The notes: generated by a model from the letters alone, not told the origin. A stretch of DNA of 64,000 nucleotides from an uncultured Alphaproteobacteria bacterium (GCA_944391465.1 CALXTS010000005.1:1-64000), one strand, 5' to 3'; shown: positions 25,808 to 34,604, counted from the first letter of the stretch. A program made the numbers and translations.

Positions 25808-26140
25808 ATGAAAAACATAATAGGAATAGTTTCCATAGCCGTATTGGCTTTAAGTGGTTGCAGTGATTCTCAAGCACAAGATTCCGTATCAATAGATGCA
25901 GGTAATCCCAGTTCGTCAAATGTAATGATAATGGAAGGCTATGAAGCTGTTGTTATACCTGAAAATAACAACACATCTAACCAAGGAACACAATCAGAGA
26001 CAGAAAATGATCAACAACCTTCTACAACCAATGATAACAATCAAAATAACAACAGTATCTATGAAGAAAGCATAACCGATACCCAAACGCCAAATAGTGA
26101 AGAAATAGACATTGAAGAATCTGAAACCTCAAATAACTAA
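25808..26140 (+). CDS. Small lipoprotein with low-complexity Asn/Gln/Ser tail
   Basis: The start is ATG 25808 with GAGGTG just upstream; the protein has 110 residues. The signal peptide ends in the lipobox LALSGC. The mature part (DSQAQDSVSIDAGNPSSSNVM...) is rich in Asn, Gln, Ser, Thr and Glu with no predicted fold. It is probably a surface or periplasmic tether. It overlaps the convergent dnaQ by four bases. Confidence 0.68.
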   Translation: MKNIIGIVSIAVLALSGCSDSQAQDSVSIDAGNPSSSNVMIMEGYEAVVIPENNNTSNQGTQSETENDQQPSTTNDNNQNNNSIYEESITDTQTPNSEEIDIEESETSNN

Positions 26141-26832
26141 TTCTCAACATTCCAAAGAGCATTTTTAATTTTTTTGCTTAAAAATTCTTCATGAAGAGAT
26201 AATTCTTGTTGAGATAAAGGAAAATCCCTCGATTCACGGAAGTTTCTGGTAATTTCATTATTATCAGATGCTTCCGCACTTTTTTTATTTTTTTTAGCAT
26301 CCAATAACAAACTCGGCTCTCTTCCGCCCAATAATTCAAGATAAACCTCCGAAAGCAATTGGGCATCAAGCAAAGCACCATGAAAAGTACGAGCCGTATT
26401 ATCAACATTAAATCTTTTACAAAGAGCATCTAAGTTATTACGCGATCCAGGAAAAAGTAAACGAGCAATTTCAAGAGTATCAACCACTCTATCCCAACTA
26501 TACTGTTGTTTACCGATTTGTTTTAATTCATAATTAACAAAGTTAATATCAAAAGTAGCATTATGAGCAACTAAAACAGCATCTCCGACAAAATCAATCC
26601 ATTCATCGGCAACTTTATCAAAGGTCGGATAATCTTTCAAAAATTCATAAGTTAAACCATGAACTTTAACAACTTCTTCGGGAACCTCTCTTTCCGGATT
26701 AATATAACGATGAAAAGTCACTCCGGTAGGAACATGATTAACCAATTCGACAGCCCCAATTTCAACCAAACGGTCGCCTTTATCATAATCAAAACCTGTA
26801 GTTTCAGTATCAAAAACAATTTCCCTAGTCAT
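26137..26832 (-). CDS. dnaQ: DNA polymerase III epsilon subunit (3'-5' proofreading exonuclease)
   Basis: About 231 residues from ATG 26832 (MTREIVFDTETTG), the conserved DnaQ N-terminus; longer in-frame starts add a non-conserved stretch inside coaE. ExoI is DTETTG (Asp and Glu ligands). ExoII is in LVAHNATFDINFVN, and ExoIII in TFHGALLDAQLLSEVY with the catalytic His and Asp. It lacks an extended C-terminal alpha-binding tail of recognisable type. It overlaps coaE by eight bases; coaE-dnaQ is a classic alphaproteobacterial pair near the origin. Confidence 0.95.
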   Translation of the reverse strand: MTREIVFDTETTGFDYDKGDRLVEIGAVELVNHVPTGVTFHRYINPEREVPEEVVKVHGLTYEFLKDYPTFDKVADEWIDFVGDAVLVAHNATFDINFVNYELKQIGKQQYSWDRVVDTLEIARLLFPGSRNNLDALCKRFNVDNTARTFHGALLDAQLLSEVYLELLGGREPSLLLDAKKNKKSAEASDNNEITRNFRESRDFPLSQQELSLHEEFLSKKIKNALWNVEN

Positions 26833-27415
26833 CAGCGTTTTCCAAACTTTGAATAATGTTAATAAGTTCAACTTTTAACAAATTAAGAGACTTATCTGTT
26901 TCAATAACAATATCGGATAAAAGAATTTTCTTCTCATTATCAAGCTGAATGTTATTAATTTTATCAAAATCTTCAGCCGAAACCTTATCTCTATTCATAA
27001 CTCTCAGTTTTTGAGTTTCATAATCAACATGAGCGACCATAATAAAATCGCAATATTTATCCCATCCTTGCTCGAACAATAAGGCCACATCAATAAAAAA
27101 TAAATCATCAGTTTTAGAATTTCTGCGAATAACTTTTTTCAAATTATCTTTTAAGAAAGGATGAATTAAACTTTCCAATATTTTTAATTTTTTATTATCG
27201 GCAAAAACAATATTCCGCAAAGCTCTCTTATTAACGTGATGATTAATAACGACATCAGGAAAATAGTTTTCAATCACTTTAATAAAATCTTTTTGAAAAT
27301 AAAGACGTCTTACCCAACCATCAATATCAAAAACGGTATAACCCAAATCTCTTATAATTTTAGCTAAAGTCGTTTTACCACAACCTATAGATCCGGTAAT
27401 TGCAACAAGTTTCAT
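26825..27415 (-). CDS. coaE: Dephospho-CoA kinase
   Basis: This 196-residue enzyme catalyses the last step of coenzyme A synthesis, phosphorylating the 3'-OH of dephospho-CoA. The P-loop is GSIGCGKTTLAK at about 8-19, followed by DIDGWVRRLYF, a LIHPFLK segment, and FFIDVALLFEQGWDKYCDFIMV. It is the first gene leftward of the 490-base intergenic region that I propose as an origin. Confidence 0.94.
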   Translation of the reverse strand: MKLVAITGSIGCGKTTLAKIIRDLGYTVFDIDGWVRRLYFQKDFIKVIENYFPDVVINHHVNKRALRNIVFADNKKLKILESLIHPFLKDNLKKVIRRNSKTDDLFFIDVALLFEQGWDKYCDFIMVAHVDYETQKLRVMNRDKVSAEDFDKINNIQLDNEKKILLSDIVIETDKSLNLLKVELINIIQSLENADD

Positions 27416-27680
27416 ATAAAATATCCTTAAAACAAGTGATTAGTATAGTTATAAACAATTCGTTAACTTTTTGTGTATAACTACACTTCAGTAAAAGGTT
27501 ATATAATTTTATTCACGCTTTGTAAAATTTAATATAAAAACTTACGCACAGCATAAAAAATTATAAACAGCTTGTTGATAACACAACTTATAAACAATAT
27601 ATACAATTTAAAGTTTACAAATTTAGATTATTGATTCTCCAAGTCTTTAAAATTCCTTTAAAAGATTCTTTCACAGATTA

Positions 27681-27695
27681 TTAACAATTTATTAA
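27681..27695. promoter_or_regulatory. TTAA-N7-TTAA motif (CtrA-like site)
   Basis: TTAACAATTTATTAA matches the alphaproteobacterial CtrA consensus TTAA-N7-TTAA and overlaps a DnaA-like box at 27678-27686. CtrA sites overlap origin elements in Caulobacter. In such AT-rich DNA the match could be chance. Confidence 0.35.
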
Positions 27696-27783
27696 AATAT
27701 GAATATATCGGCAAACAAAAATTTAATCCACAGACTACACAGGCATATACAAATAACAAAAACATTTTAAATATATTAATGTT

Positions 27784-27797
27784 AGCCCTGCGGGGCT
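27784..27797. promoter_or_regulatory. GC-rich hairpin upstream of rho
   Basis: AGCCC and GGGCT form a 5-bp stem with the loop TGCG, the only GC-rich patch in the region. It has no T tract. It might belong to the rho leader or the origin; function unknown. Confidence 0.35.
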
Positions 27798-27906
27798 GTT
27801 AATAAATAACTCAACATAATATTTGACAGAAAAAGATTTCCAAGTTATAAAAACAACAATCCTTCCTAATAAAATTTTCCATTAAACATATCATATCAGG
27901 ATTTCC

Positions 27907-29160
27907 ATGAATTTAAAAGAATTAAAACAAAAAACCCCAACTGAGTTATTAACTCAGGCGGAAGAGCTCGAAATTGAAGACGCTTCTTCAATGAGAGTCC
28001 AAGACTTAATGTTTGCTATATTAAAAAAAGTAGCAGGAGACGATAATACCATATACGGAGAAGGAACCATAGAGGTTTTACAAGACGGTTTTGGTTTTTT
28101 AAGATCTGCGGAATCTAACTATCTTGCCGGACCAGACGATATTTATGTTTCTCCTGCACAAGTAAAACGCTTTGGCTTAAGAACAGGTGATACCGTTGAA
28201 GGAGAAATCAGAGCTCCCAAAGATAATGAACGCTATTTTGCTTTGGTAAAAGTCAATAAGATTAATTTTGAAGATCCTGAAAAATCAAAATTAAGAGTAA
28301 ATTTTGATAACTTAACACCTCTGTATCCGACGGAAAAACTGGATTTTGATATTATAAACGGAGAAAAAGATTATACAACACGAGTAATAGATTTAATATC
28401 TCCGCAAGGAAAAGGTCAAAGAGGTTTGATTGTAGCCCCTCCCCGTACCGGAAAAACAGTAATGTTGCAAAATATAGCTCATGCCATAGCTACAAACCAT
28501 CCAGAATGTTACCTTATCGTTTTATTGATAGATGAACGTCCTGAAGAAGTTACTGATATGACCCGTTCCGTAAAGGGAGAAGTGATATCTTCAACTTTTG
28601 ATGAACCGGCATCCAGACATGTTCAGGTAGCTGAGATGGTAATAGAGAAAGCCAAAAGATTGGTAGAAACCAAAAAAGATGTTGTCATATTACTTGATTC
28701 CATCACACGTTTGGGAAGAGCCTATAATACGGTAATTCCATCTTCTGGAAAAGTTTTAACCGGAGGTGTTGACGCTAATGCCTTACAAAGACCTAAAAGA
28801 CTTCTCGGAGCAGCCAGAAACGTTGAAGAAGGAGGTTCTTTAACGATTATTGCCACAGCTTTGATTGATACTGGATCTCGTATGGATGAAGTTATCTTTG
28901 AAGAATTCAAAGGAACCGGAAACTCAGAAATAATTCTTGATAGAAAATTGACAGACAAACGTTTATTCCCGACGATTGATATTACGCGTTCAGGAACAAG
29001 AAAAGAAGAATTATTGGTAGATAAAGAACGTCTGACAAAAATGTGGGTTTTACGTCGTGTTCTTATGCAAATGGGAATGACGGACGGTATGGAATTTTTA
29101 TTAGATAAACTTCGTCTAAGCAAAGATAACGATGATTTCTTCAATAATATGAATTCATAA
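27907..29160 (+). CDS. rho: Transcription termination factor Rho
   Basis: This 417-residue hexameric RNA helicase ends transcription and limits antisense RNA. The N-terminal helix bundle ([21 protein letters not shown]) is followed by the cold-shock RNA-binding fold ([16 protein letters not shown]), Walker [12 protein letters not shown] at about 178-188, [10 protein letters not shown] and [14 protein letters not shown] typical C-terminal end follows. AGGA lies just before the ATG. It stands alone between the putative origin and a terminator. Confidence 0.97.
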   Translation: MNLKELKQKTPTELLTQAEELEIEDASSMRVQDLMFAILKKVAGDDNTIYGEGTIEVLQDGFGFLRSAESNYLAGPDDIYVSPAQVKRFGLRTGDTVEGEIRAPKDNERYFALVKVNKINFEDPEKSKLRVNFDNLTPLYPTEKLDFDIINGEKDYTTRVIDLISPQGKGQRGLIVAPPRTGKTVMLQNIAHAIATNHPECYLIVLLIDERPEEVTDMTRSVKGEVISSTFDEPASRHVQVAEMVIEKAKRLVETKKDVVILLDSITRLGRAYNTVIPSSGKVLTGGVDANALQRPKRLLGAARNVEEGGSLTIIATALIDTGSRMDEVIFEEFKGTGNSEIILDRKLTDKRLFPTIDITRSGTRKEELLVDKERLTKMWVLRRVLMQMGMTDGMEFLLDKLRLSKDNDDFFNNMNS

Positions 29161-29164
29161 AAAA

Positions 29165-29188
29165 AAAGGCCCTGAAAAAGGGCTTTTC
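29165..29188 (+). terminator. Terminator after rho
   Basis: GCCC and GGGC with flanking A/T pairing form a hairpin followed by TTTTCTT, a few bases after the rho stop. Confidence 0.72.
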
Positions 29189-29217
29189 TTATATAAATAA
29201 AGTTACAAAAAAAATAA

Positions 29218-29247
29218 TTGACAAATTTTTTTGAAAAGAAATATAAT
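29218..29247 (+). promoter_or_regulatory. Strong putative sigma-70 promoter
   Basis: Perfect TTGACA and perfect TATAAT are separated by 18 bases. It is the best promoter match in the window. Transcription would begin about 29255, just before the 42-codon ORF and the ATP-grasp gene. Confidence 0.75.
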
Positions 29248-29277
29248 ACCTCTCAGTTCACATAAAAAAGGATGCAA

Positions 29278-29406
29278 ATGACAAGCGAGAGCTTAACATA
29301 TTCTTCAAAAAGACCTTTAGAGCAATTAAGCTCAAAGGTGTTTGCGCCTTTTTTACTTAACCTAATTCTCTACATTCTTTTGGCTCTGCTCATTATGAGC
29401 CTCTAG
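29278..29406 (+). CDS. 42-residue membrane peptide, unknown function
   Basis: ATG 29278 has AAGG six bases upstream, and the frame runs to a TAG at 29404-29406. An ATG two codons earlier would leave no spacing to that site. The peptide has a polar N-terminus (MTSESLTYSSKRPLEQLSSK) and one strong hydrophobic helix (VFAPFLLNLILYILLALLIM). It comes directly after the strongest promoter in the window and about 107 bases before the ATP-grasp gene. It could be a small membrane protein, a leader peptide controlling the operon, or a substrate of the downstream ATP-grasp ligase. I cannot tell which from sequence. Confidence 0.55.
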   Translation: MTSESLTYSSKRPLEQLSSKVFAPFLLNLILYILLALLIMSL

Positions 29407-29464
29407 GCGTTTTGAAAAGTTTTAGACAGACTTGGGCGCTTAGAGGGTTGAAATGAGACAAGTC
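29400..29464 (+). promoter_or_regulatory. Structured leader with mutually exclusive hairpins
   Basis: CCTCTAGGCG (29400-29409) can pair with CGCTTAGAGG (29437-29446), with one mismatch. GACTTG (29429-29434), inside its loop, can pair with CAAGTC (29459-29464), outside it. The two helices either form a pseudoknot or exclude one another. The first strand overlaps the end of the 42-codon ORF, so its translation could decide between them. Confidence 0.45.
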
Positions 29465-29513
29465 TTCTTTACGCCAAATTTAAAAATAATAAAAATAAAG
29501 ACAGAGAAAAAAT

Positions 29514-31352
29514 ATGCAAAAAATACAAGAATTAAACAATCAGTTAAACGAAGTTTTAGAGCAAACAGCAGAAAAATTTAAAGAAGAAAATATCAATATA
29601 GTAATGCCTACCTATATTCCGCAAAGAGGAGAAATTTTAAAAGAATTCGCCTCCAGAGGTGTTAATACGGCCATAGCAGGAGGAATGAAAGGAGCGCAAT
29701 GTTTTAAAGAAATTCCTCAATACGGAATGGAAGAAGACACCTTTCCTTATACAGATGGTTTTCCTGATTATATAACACAAAGAATTACAAGATTAATACC
29801 TGATGATTTATTAAAAGACAGAAAAGTAGCTGTTTTTTCATATGTAAACAATTTAGGTTGGAGTCATTATATAGAAGAAAGAAACTTAGGAACGCAAATA
29901 GTAGCAACGGTTGAACAAAATTTACGCGGATATTTTGAAGAAAAAGGTAATTTATTAAAAATACTCGATACAGCAGGGTTATCTGAATACAAAATACCAA
30001 CAGAACAAGTAAGTAATGAAACAACAATAGATGAATTAATAGATGTATATGAAAGAATAAAGAACGAAGACGGAAAAGTTGTAGTTCAAGATTGTTGCTC
30101 AGAAAACGGAAACGCCGGAGGTAAAGGTACCTTATTTATAAATTCTTGTGAAGAATTTGTGAAAAATATCAAAGAAAATAAGGGAAGAAGAAAAGTAGCC
30201 CGTTTTATAAAAGGTTTTGAAAGTAATTTATCCTTTTTTGCCGGAAATACCAAGCCTGAAGAAAACATGTATGGTTCAACAAAAATGAATTTAACACCGG
30301 ATATGGATAATTTTAACCCGGATACATTGGATTCTTTGTTAGCTAAAGCCAGAGAGGCAGGAATTAATGAAGATAACATTGTTACGATTGTAGGCAGAGG
30401 AACGCTGAAAGCCGTAGGAGACGAAAATTTAACAAGTTATGAAAGTAACGGTGTCGGCAATGACATAGGTTATGTTTATGAAGGAAAAATAGGAGACCAA
30501 ATAACCGAAGTCGGAACCAAATTGGCTCGTTTAATGGCATTATCGGGAAAAGTCGGTATAGCCGGAGCAGACTTAATAATAGATAAACAAGGAAAAGTCT
30601 GGATTAATGAAATAAATGACAGACAACAGGGGCCAACGGCACAAATGTCAAAAGACGCGGAAAATAACGGAATTCCGTCTTTGTTGAAAATTTCATTATT
30701 AAGCAGTTACGGAGATTTTAGAGATAAAAAAGTTTTAGAAGTTTTTGAAAATTTAAGGAAATATTCTCAAGAAATACACAAGGCATATAAAACCGGACGA
30801 GGAGAATTTTATCTAAAAGTAAATTCAACTCATCCGAAAGGTCATTATGAGAAAGTAAAAAATAATTTAAGACCAGGAATATATGAAATATCACGAAATG
30901 AAGACGGAAAATGGAAATTAAACTTCAGTTCATATAAGTCACCTAATTCTAATGTTTCATATCAAACCAATCCGAAAGAAGGAAAAGTTGTCGTAAAAAT
31001 CGTCGGTGGAGACTGGAAGGTCGGAGATGAAGTTGAAAACGGTTCACAATTGTTCCGCTTAACAGGTATAACTAATCCAGAAAATCCACCTTTTGTAATA
31101 GAAAACGGCAAAACAGTCCTGAATAAGAGTTGGAAACCGGTTGTAGAAGCCTGCTACAACTATTTGTTTGGAGAAGGCTATACGCATAAAAATCAGTTAT
31201 GGAAAAAGAGAGAAGCAGAAAAATATATTTATGTTGGTTGGTGTCCGGTTGCAAAAGAAAATCAAAAATTTACACCGACAAAACAATTTGCTATACTTTG
31301 CCCGATGCTAAAAAATCATTTATACAAGAATTCCGGAGGAAAGAATGCTTAA
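29514..31352 (+). CDS. ATP-grasp superfamily enzyme, unknown substrate
   Basis: 612 residues. The C-terminal half of the catalytic region has GKVGIAGADLIIDKQGKVWINEINDRQQGPT at about residues 341-371, matching the ATP-grasp metal-binding E-x-N-x-R block. GKVVVQDCCSENGNAGGKGTLF near 190-211 fits the nucleotide-binding loop. An N-terminal pre-grasp domain (INIVMPTYIPQRGEIL) precedes it, and a C-terminal extension of about 200 residues follows, with a small beta domain. ATP-grasp enzymes join a carboxylate to an amine or thiol. The partner gene, an aspartoacylase-type amidohydrolase overlapping by eight bases, suggests an amide-bonded metabolite or modified peptide. I recognise no named subfamily. 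Confidence 0.72.
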   Translation: MQKIQELNNQLNEVLEQTAEKFKEENINIVMPTYIPQRGEILKEFASRGVNTAIAGGMKGAQCFKEIPQYGMEEDTFPYTDGFPDYITQRITRLIPDDLLKDRKVAVFSYVNNLGWSHYIEERNLGTQIVATVEQNLRGYFEEKGNLLKILDTAGLSEYKIPTEQVSNETTIDELIDVYERIKNEDGKVVVQDCCSENGNAGGKGTLFINSCEEFVKNIKENKGRRKVARFIKGFESNLSFFAGNTKPEENMYGSTKMNLTPDMDNFNPDTLDSLLAKAREAGINEDNIVTIVGRGTLKAVGDENLTSYESNGVGNDIGYVYEGKIGDQITEVGTKLARLMALSGKVGIAGADLIIDKQGKVWINEINDRQQGPTAQMSKDAENNGIPSLLKISLLSSYGDFRDKKVLEVFENLRKYSQEIHKAYKTGRGEFYLKVNSTHPKGHYEKVKNNLRPGIYEISRNEDGKWKLNFSSYKSPNSNVSYQTNPKEGKVVVKIVGGDWKVGDEVENGSQLFRLTGITNPENPPFVIENGKTVLNKSWKPVVEACYNYLFGEGYTHKNQLWKKREAEKYIYVGWCPVAKENQKFTPTKQFAILCPMLKNHLYKNSGGKNA

Positions 31353-32298
31353 AAATAAATATGTTTATTCAGTCGGTTCAACCCCGATGGGGACAAGTTT
31401 AGATATTGTAAGTTATGAGATTGATTCTGAAAAGGAAGGTAAGCATATTTATATTCAAAGCGGAATACACGGCGGAGAAATTACGCAATGGATAATTCAT
31501 GAATTGTTTTCATATATAGAAAATAATTTAGATAACGGAAAAGTAACATTGGTACCGTGTGCAAATCCGGTTTCATGGACTCAAAGAATATATTTTTCAA
31601 CCAATGGAAAATTTGATTTATACATGGGAAAAGATTGGAACAGAAATTTTCCGGGGAATTCAGAAGGTTCTTTGGGAGAAAGAATAGCCGATGTTTTACT
31701 CAAAAATGCAGAAAAATCTGATTTTGCCATAGATTTACACACATCACGAAAATCGATTCCTTTTGGTATTTATTCAAAAGAAGAATATAAAAAATATATA
31801 AAAATAATCGGCGTAGAATATAATCAGTATATAGGTATGGAAACAAAAACATCATACGCAAATACATTTAATGCCTGTCTGGATAAAAAAGGAATACCGA
31901 ACCTTTGTATAGAATGCGGCAGTCATGATGCATTTGAGGCAGAATATGTCAAAAAAGTTTTTGAAGGCATCAAGCGTCTTTTAAGCAGTTTTGGAATGGT
32001 AAAAGACCAGACAATAGAAAGAGCTCCACAAAGAATAAAAACCTTTGCCAAGACGGTAAAATATACCTCACCGAAAGGCTGTTTGATTAAGATTAATAAA
32101 GAACTCGGGGAGAAGATAAATAAAGGAGATGCTTTATTTAGTTGTTATGATAATAATGAGTTAGGTAAAGAAGAGGTTATAAAATCCGATGATGAAGGTG
32201 TTTTGTTTAAAGAATCTCCGACGCATATTTATTGGAGTGGAGATGATGTTGTTCAGATAATTTTATCTGAAGGGATAGAAGAGTTGGAAACAGAATAA
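31345..32298 (+). CDS. Succinylglutamate desuccinylase/aspartoacylase-type (M14-like) amidohydrolase
   Basis: 317 residues. Zinc site: IQSGIHGGEITQW (His and Glu ligands near residues 36-40) and FAIDLHTSR (His ligand near 134). DWNRNFPG at about 97-104 fits the substrate-carboxylate Arg motif, and NLCIECGSHDAFE carries the likely catalytic Glu. A C-terminal beta domain follows (YTSPKGCLIKINKELGEKINKGDALF), as in AstE/AspA relatives. It has a strong GGAGGA ribosome binding site and overlaps the ATP-grasp gene by eight bases. It would hydrolyse an N-acyl amide; the substrate is unknown. Confidence 0.85.
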   Translation: MLKNKYVYSVGSTPMGTSLDIVSYEIDSEKEGKHIYIQSGIHGGEITQWIIHELFSYIENNLDNGKVTLVPCANPVSWTQRIYFSTNGKFDLYMGKDWNRNFPGNSEGSLGERIADVLLKNAEKSDFAIDLHTSRKSIPFGIYSKEEYKKYIKIIGVEYNQYIGMETKTSYANTFNACLDKKGIPNLCIECGSHDAFEAEYVKKVFEGIKRLLSSFGMVKDQTIERAPQRIKTFAKTVKYTSPKGCLIKINKELGEKINKGDALFSCYDNNELGKEEVIKSDDEGVLFKESPTHIYWSGDDVVQIILSEGIEELETE

Positions 32299-32299
32299 A

Positions 32300-32971
32300 T
32301 TAAGACAGCAGCCAGTTTTTGAGAGCGGACATATTATCAAAAATATATTTAACGCCAAGATTCTTAATTTTTTGAATATAGTCGGGATTATTGTTCATAT
32401 CACAACCAACATAGGCAACAGGAGTCATTTTTGCTCTAAATGCGGCAGTAATTCCGGCGATAGAATCTTCAATAACAAGAGTATTTTCAGGTTTTTCGTT
32501 CATAGTTTTGGCAGCGAGAAGGAAAATATCCGGTTCTGGCTTACCATGTTTAACCATATCAGCGGTAAAAACCTGATCTAATGTAAAAAAGGAAGATATA
32601 TCGACAACTTCCAATTTCTTAAGTGTTTTGGAACGGGTTCCGCCTGTTGCAATGCATTGTTTAAAATTTTTAAGTTTAAAAATTTCTTCAATATTAGGAG
32701 ACAAATCAAATCCGTTTTTCATGGTATTTAAATCCATTTCTATAGATTTTTTCCAAAAAGCATCATCGGTTTTGATACCTAATTTTTCCAAAACATGTTT
32801 TTTTGTTTTATCACTCATTCCGCCGAGGTGGTGATTTGTTGTATTAAAATCCCAATTCAGTCCATAGACATCATTCAGAAGTTTTTGCCGATTAGCGAGC
32901 CACAATTTTTCTGTATCAGCGATAACACCGTCAAAATCCCAAATAATCAATTTAAATCTGTCTTTTATCAT
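32300..32971 (-). CDS. HAD-superfamily hydrolase, beta-phosphoglucomutase-like
   Basis: 223 residues. Motif I IIWDFDGVIADTEKLW (nucleophile Asp near 11) is followed by a helical cap, motif II CIATGGTRSKTLKK, motif III KHGKPEPDIFLLAA and motif IV LVIEDSIAGITAA. These fit the phosphatase/phosphomutase subgroup of HAD enzymes. Substrate unknown. It is the only minus-strand gene in the plus-strand run from 27.9 to 48 kb, and its stop lies next to the amidohydrolase stop. Confidence 0.85.
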   Translation of the reverse strand: MIKDRFKLIIWDFDGVIADTEKLWLANRQKLLNDVYGLNWDFNTTNHHLGGMSDKTKKHVLEKLGIKTDDAFWKKSIEMDLNTMKNGFDLSPNIEEIFKLKNFKQCIATGGTRSKTLKKLEVVDISSFFTLDQVFTADMVKHGKPEPDIFLLAAKTMNEKPENTLVIEDSIAGITAAFRAKMTPVAYVGCDMNNNPDYIQKIKNLGVKYIFDNMSALKNWLLS

Positions 32972-33055
32972 TTTTACAACTTTAACTTTAAAAAAATTGA
33001 GTCCGTCTAAAGGCCGTAGAAAGGGTTTTGAGCGATTCTATAATATAAATATTAA

Positions 33056-33076
33056 GGAGCGGTAAATTTGCGCTCC
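33056..33076. promoter_or_regulatory. Hairpin in the HAD-mnmE gap
   Basis: GGAGCG and CGCTCC form a 6-bp stem with a nine-base AT loop, between divergent genes. There is no T tract directly after it on either strand. Its role is unclear. Confidence 0.3.
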
Positions 33077-33105
33077 TGAGTCAAAAAAAACGGCATTTTT
33101 AAATC

Positions 33106-33134
33106 TTGCAAGCAAAAAGCAAAACAGTTATAAC
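33106..33134 (+). promoter_or_regulatory. Putative promoter of mnmE
   Basis: TTGCAA and TATAAC are spaced by 17 bases, 28 bases before the mnmE start codon. Confidence 0.5.
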
Positions 33135-33162
33135 ATAAAACAAGACAAGAGAGGGAAAAGCA

Positions 33163-34506
33163 ATGGATAATAAAACAATATATGCACTTTCGACGGTTTA
33201 TGGCAAATCTGGTGTTGCGGTAATCAGAATATCCGGATCAAGAGCGATAGAAGCCATAGAAAAAATGGCAACAATAAAAATAGAGAAAATAAAACCGCGC
33301 TATGCATATTTTGTAAAATTGCATCATAGTGTTTCACATGAAACAATAGATAAATGTTTATTGCTTTATTTTAAGGCCCCCTACTCTTTTACCGGAGAGG
33401 ATATTGTAGAATTTCAGGTACACGGTTCAAAAGCTGTAATAAGTTCATGTATGGATAGTTTGTCTGAGCTAAAAGATTTCAGAATGGCAGAACCCGGAGA
33501 ATTTTCAAAGAGAGCTTTTTATAACAATAAGATGGATTTGACCGAGGCGGAAGGTTTGGCTGATTTAATTGATTCTGAAACTTCTCAACAGCAAAAATAC
33601 GCTTTAAGACAAATGGAGGGAGGGCTTAAGAATTTATATGAAGACTGGCGTGAGGATTTGCTAAAAATTCTTTCTCATTTGGAGGCTTATATAGATTTTC
33701 CCGATGAAGATATACCCTCAGAAGTTATACAAAACATAAATAACGATGTATTTAAACTTAAAGACGCTGTATTTAAACATCTGAACAGTGATTCTGTCGG
33801 TGAGAGACTGAGAGAGGGATTTCGAGTTGTTATTGTCGGACCACCCAATGCCGGAAAATCTTCATTACTTAATGCTATAGCCAACCGAGAAGCTGTAATC
33901 GTATCAGATATTGCCGGAACAACGAGAGATGCAATAGATATTCATATGGATTTAAATGGTTATCCTGTTATATTTACAGATACGGCAGGTTTGAGAGAAA
34001 CAGAGGAAGAAATTGAAAAGAAAGGTATAGAGATTGCTTACAATAAAATATCCGATGCTGATTTTGTTGTTTGTTTGTTTGATGCCTCAAAAGACTCTGT
34101 TCAACAGTTTGATTATATTGTAAAAACATTTAAAAACAAAATCATAGTTGTTGGAAACAAATGTGACAAATTAACATTTGAACAATGTTCTGATTATGAA
34201 AAACAAGGTATCTTACTAATCTCTGCAAAGAAGCACGAAGGAATAAATAAAATATTAAAAGCTATTAGAGTAAAAATAGCTGAGCAATTTACCTCAAATT
34301 CAGGTCTTATTATTTCTCGTCGCCGCTACCGAGAGGCTTTGGAAGAAGTTCTGGAAAACTTACAGATATTTTCCTTTAATAAAGAAATAGAGCTTTCGGC
34401 AGAAGATATCAGACTTGCAGCGCGTGCCTTAGGTAAAATAACGGGAAGAATAGAGGTTGATGAAATCTTAGATAAAATCTTCGGAAGTTTTTGTATAGGT
34501 AAATAG
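33163..34506 (+). CDS. mnmE: tRNA modification GTPase MnmE
   Basis: 447-residue GTPase that, with MnmG, makes the cmnm5U modification at the wobble base of some tRNAs. The N-terminal tetrahydrofolate-binding domain ([21 protein letters not shown]) and helical domain surround a G domain with G1 [14 protein letters not shown] at about 223-236, G3 DTAGL and G4 NKCD. The C-terminal FCIGK carries the functional Cys. A parS-like site lies inside the gene. Length normal. Confidence 0.97.
   Translation: MDNKTIYALSTVYGKSGVAVIRISGSRAIEAIEKMATIKIEKIKPRYAYFVKLHHSVSHETIDKCLLLYFKAPYSFTGEDIVEFQVHGSKAVISSCMDSLSELKDFRMAEPGEFSKRAFYNNKMDLTEAEGLADLIDSETSQQQKYALRQMEGGLKNLYEDWREDLLKILSHLEAYIDFPDEDIPSEVIQNINNDVFKLKDAVFKHLNSDSVGERLREGFRVVIVGPPNAGKSSLLNAIANREAVIVSDIAGTTRDAIDIHMDLNGYPVIFTDTAGLRETEEEIEKKGIEIAYNKISDADFVVCLFDASKDSVQQFDYIVKTFKNKIIVVGNKCDKLTFEQCSDYEKQGILLISAKKHEGINKILKAIRVKIAEQFTSNSGLIISRRRYREALEEVLENLQIFSFNKEIELSAEDIRLAARALGKITGRIEVDEILDKIFGSFCIGK
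33330..33345. promoter_or_regulatory. Near-perfect parS-like site in mnmE
   Basis: TGTTTCACATGAAACA differs from the palindromic parS 16-mer by one central base (CACATG for CACGTG). It lies 2.8 kb before a perfect copy in mnmG. Confidence 0.6.
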
Positions 34507-34604
34507 AAGCAAAGATTTGGGACAACTTATCGTTAATAAGTTATTGCCATTTTTTTGATTTTAGTGTACAACCTGAACAAATCAAACAATTTAAGGCAAA
34601 ACAG

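Larger units (their letters stand above)
27416..27906. other. Candidate chromosomal replication origin (oriC)
   Basis: No gene is seen in these 490 bases. The sequence is extremely AT-rich. It holds one perfect TTATNCACA box (minus strand, 27472-27480) and at least seven 9-mers one base off it. These include three identical TTATAAACA copies at 27449, 27561 and 27588, TTATCAACA on the minus strand at 27573-27581, TTACGCACA at 27542, TTATTAACA at 27678 and TAATCCACA at 27724. The flanking genes (coaE, rho) diverge. In hand-counted lines, plus-strand G exceeds C in genes to the right but not in same-strand genes to the left. This fits an origin but is not proof. Confidence 0.55.

Noticed and set aside
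27693..27772. A 23-codon frame in the oriC candidate
   Set aside because: There is no ribosome binding site, it is very rich in Asn, His and Ile by chance of AT content, and it overlaps DnaA-like boxes.
29785..30027. Minus-strand hydrophobic frame in the ATP-grasp gene
   Set aside because: A Leu/Phe-rich shadow from AT-rich codons on the other strand; no ribosome binding site.
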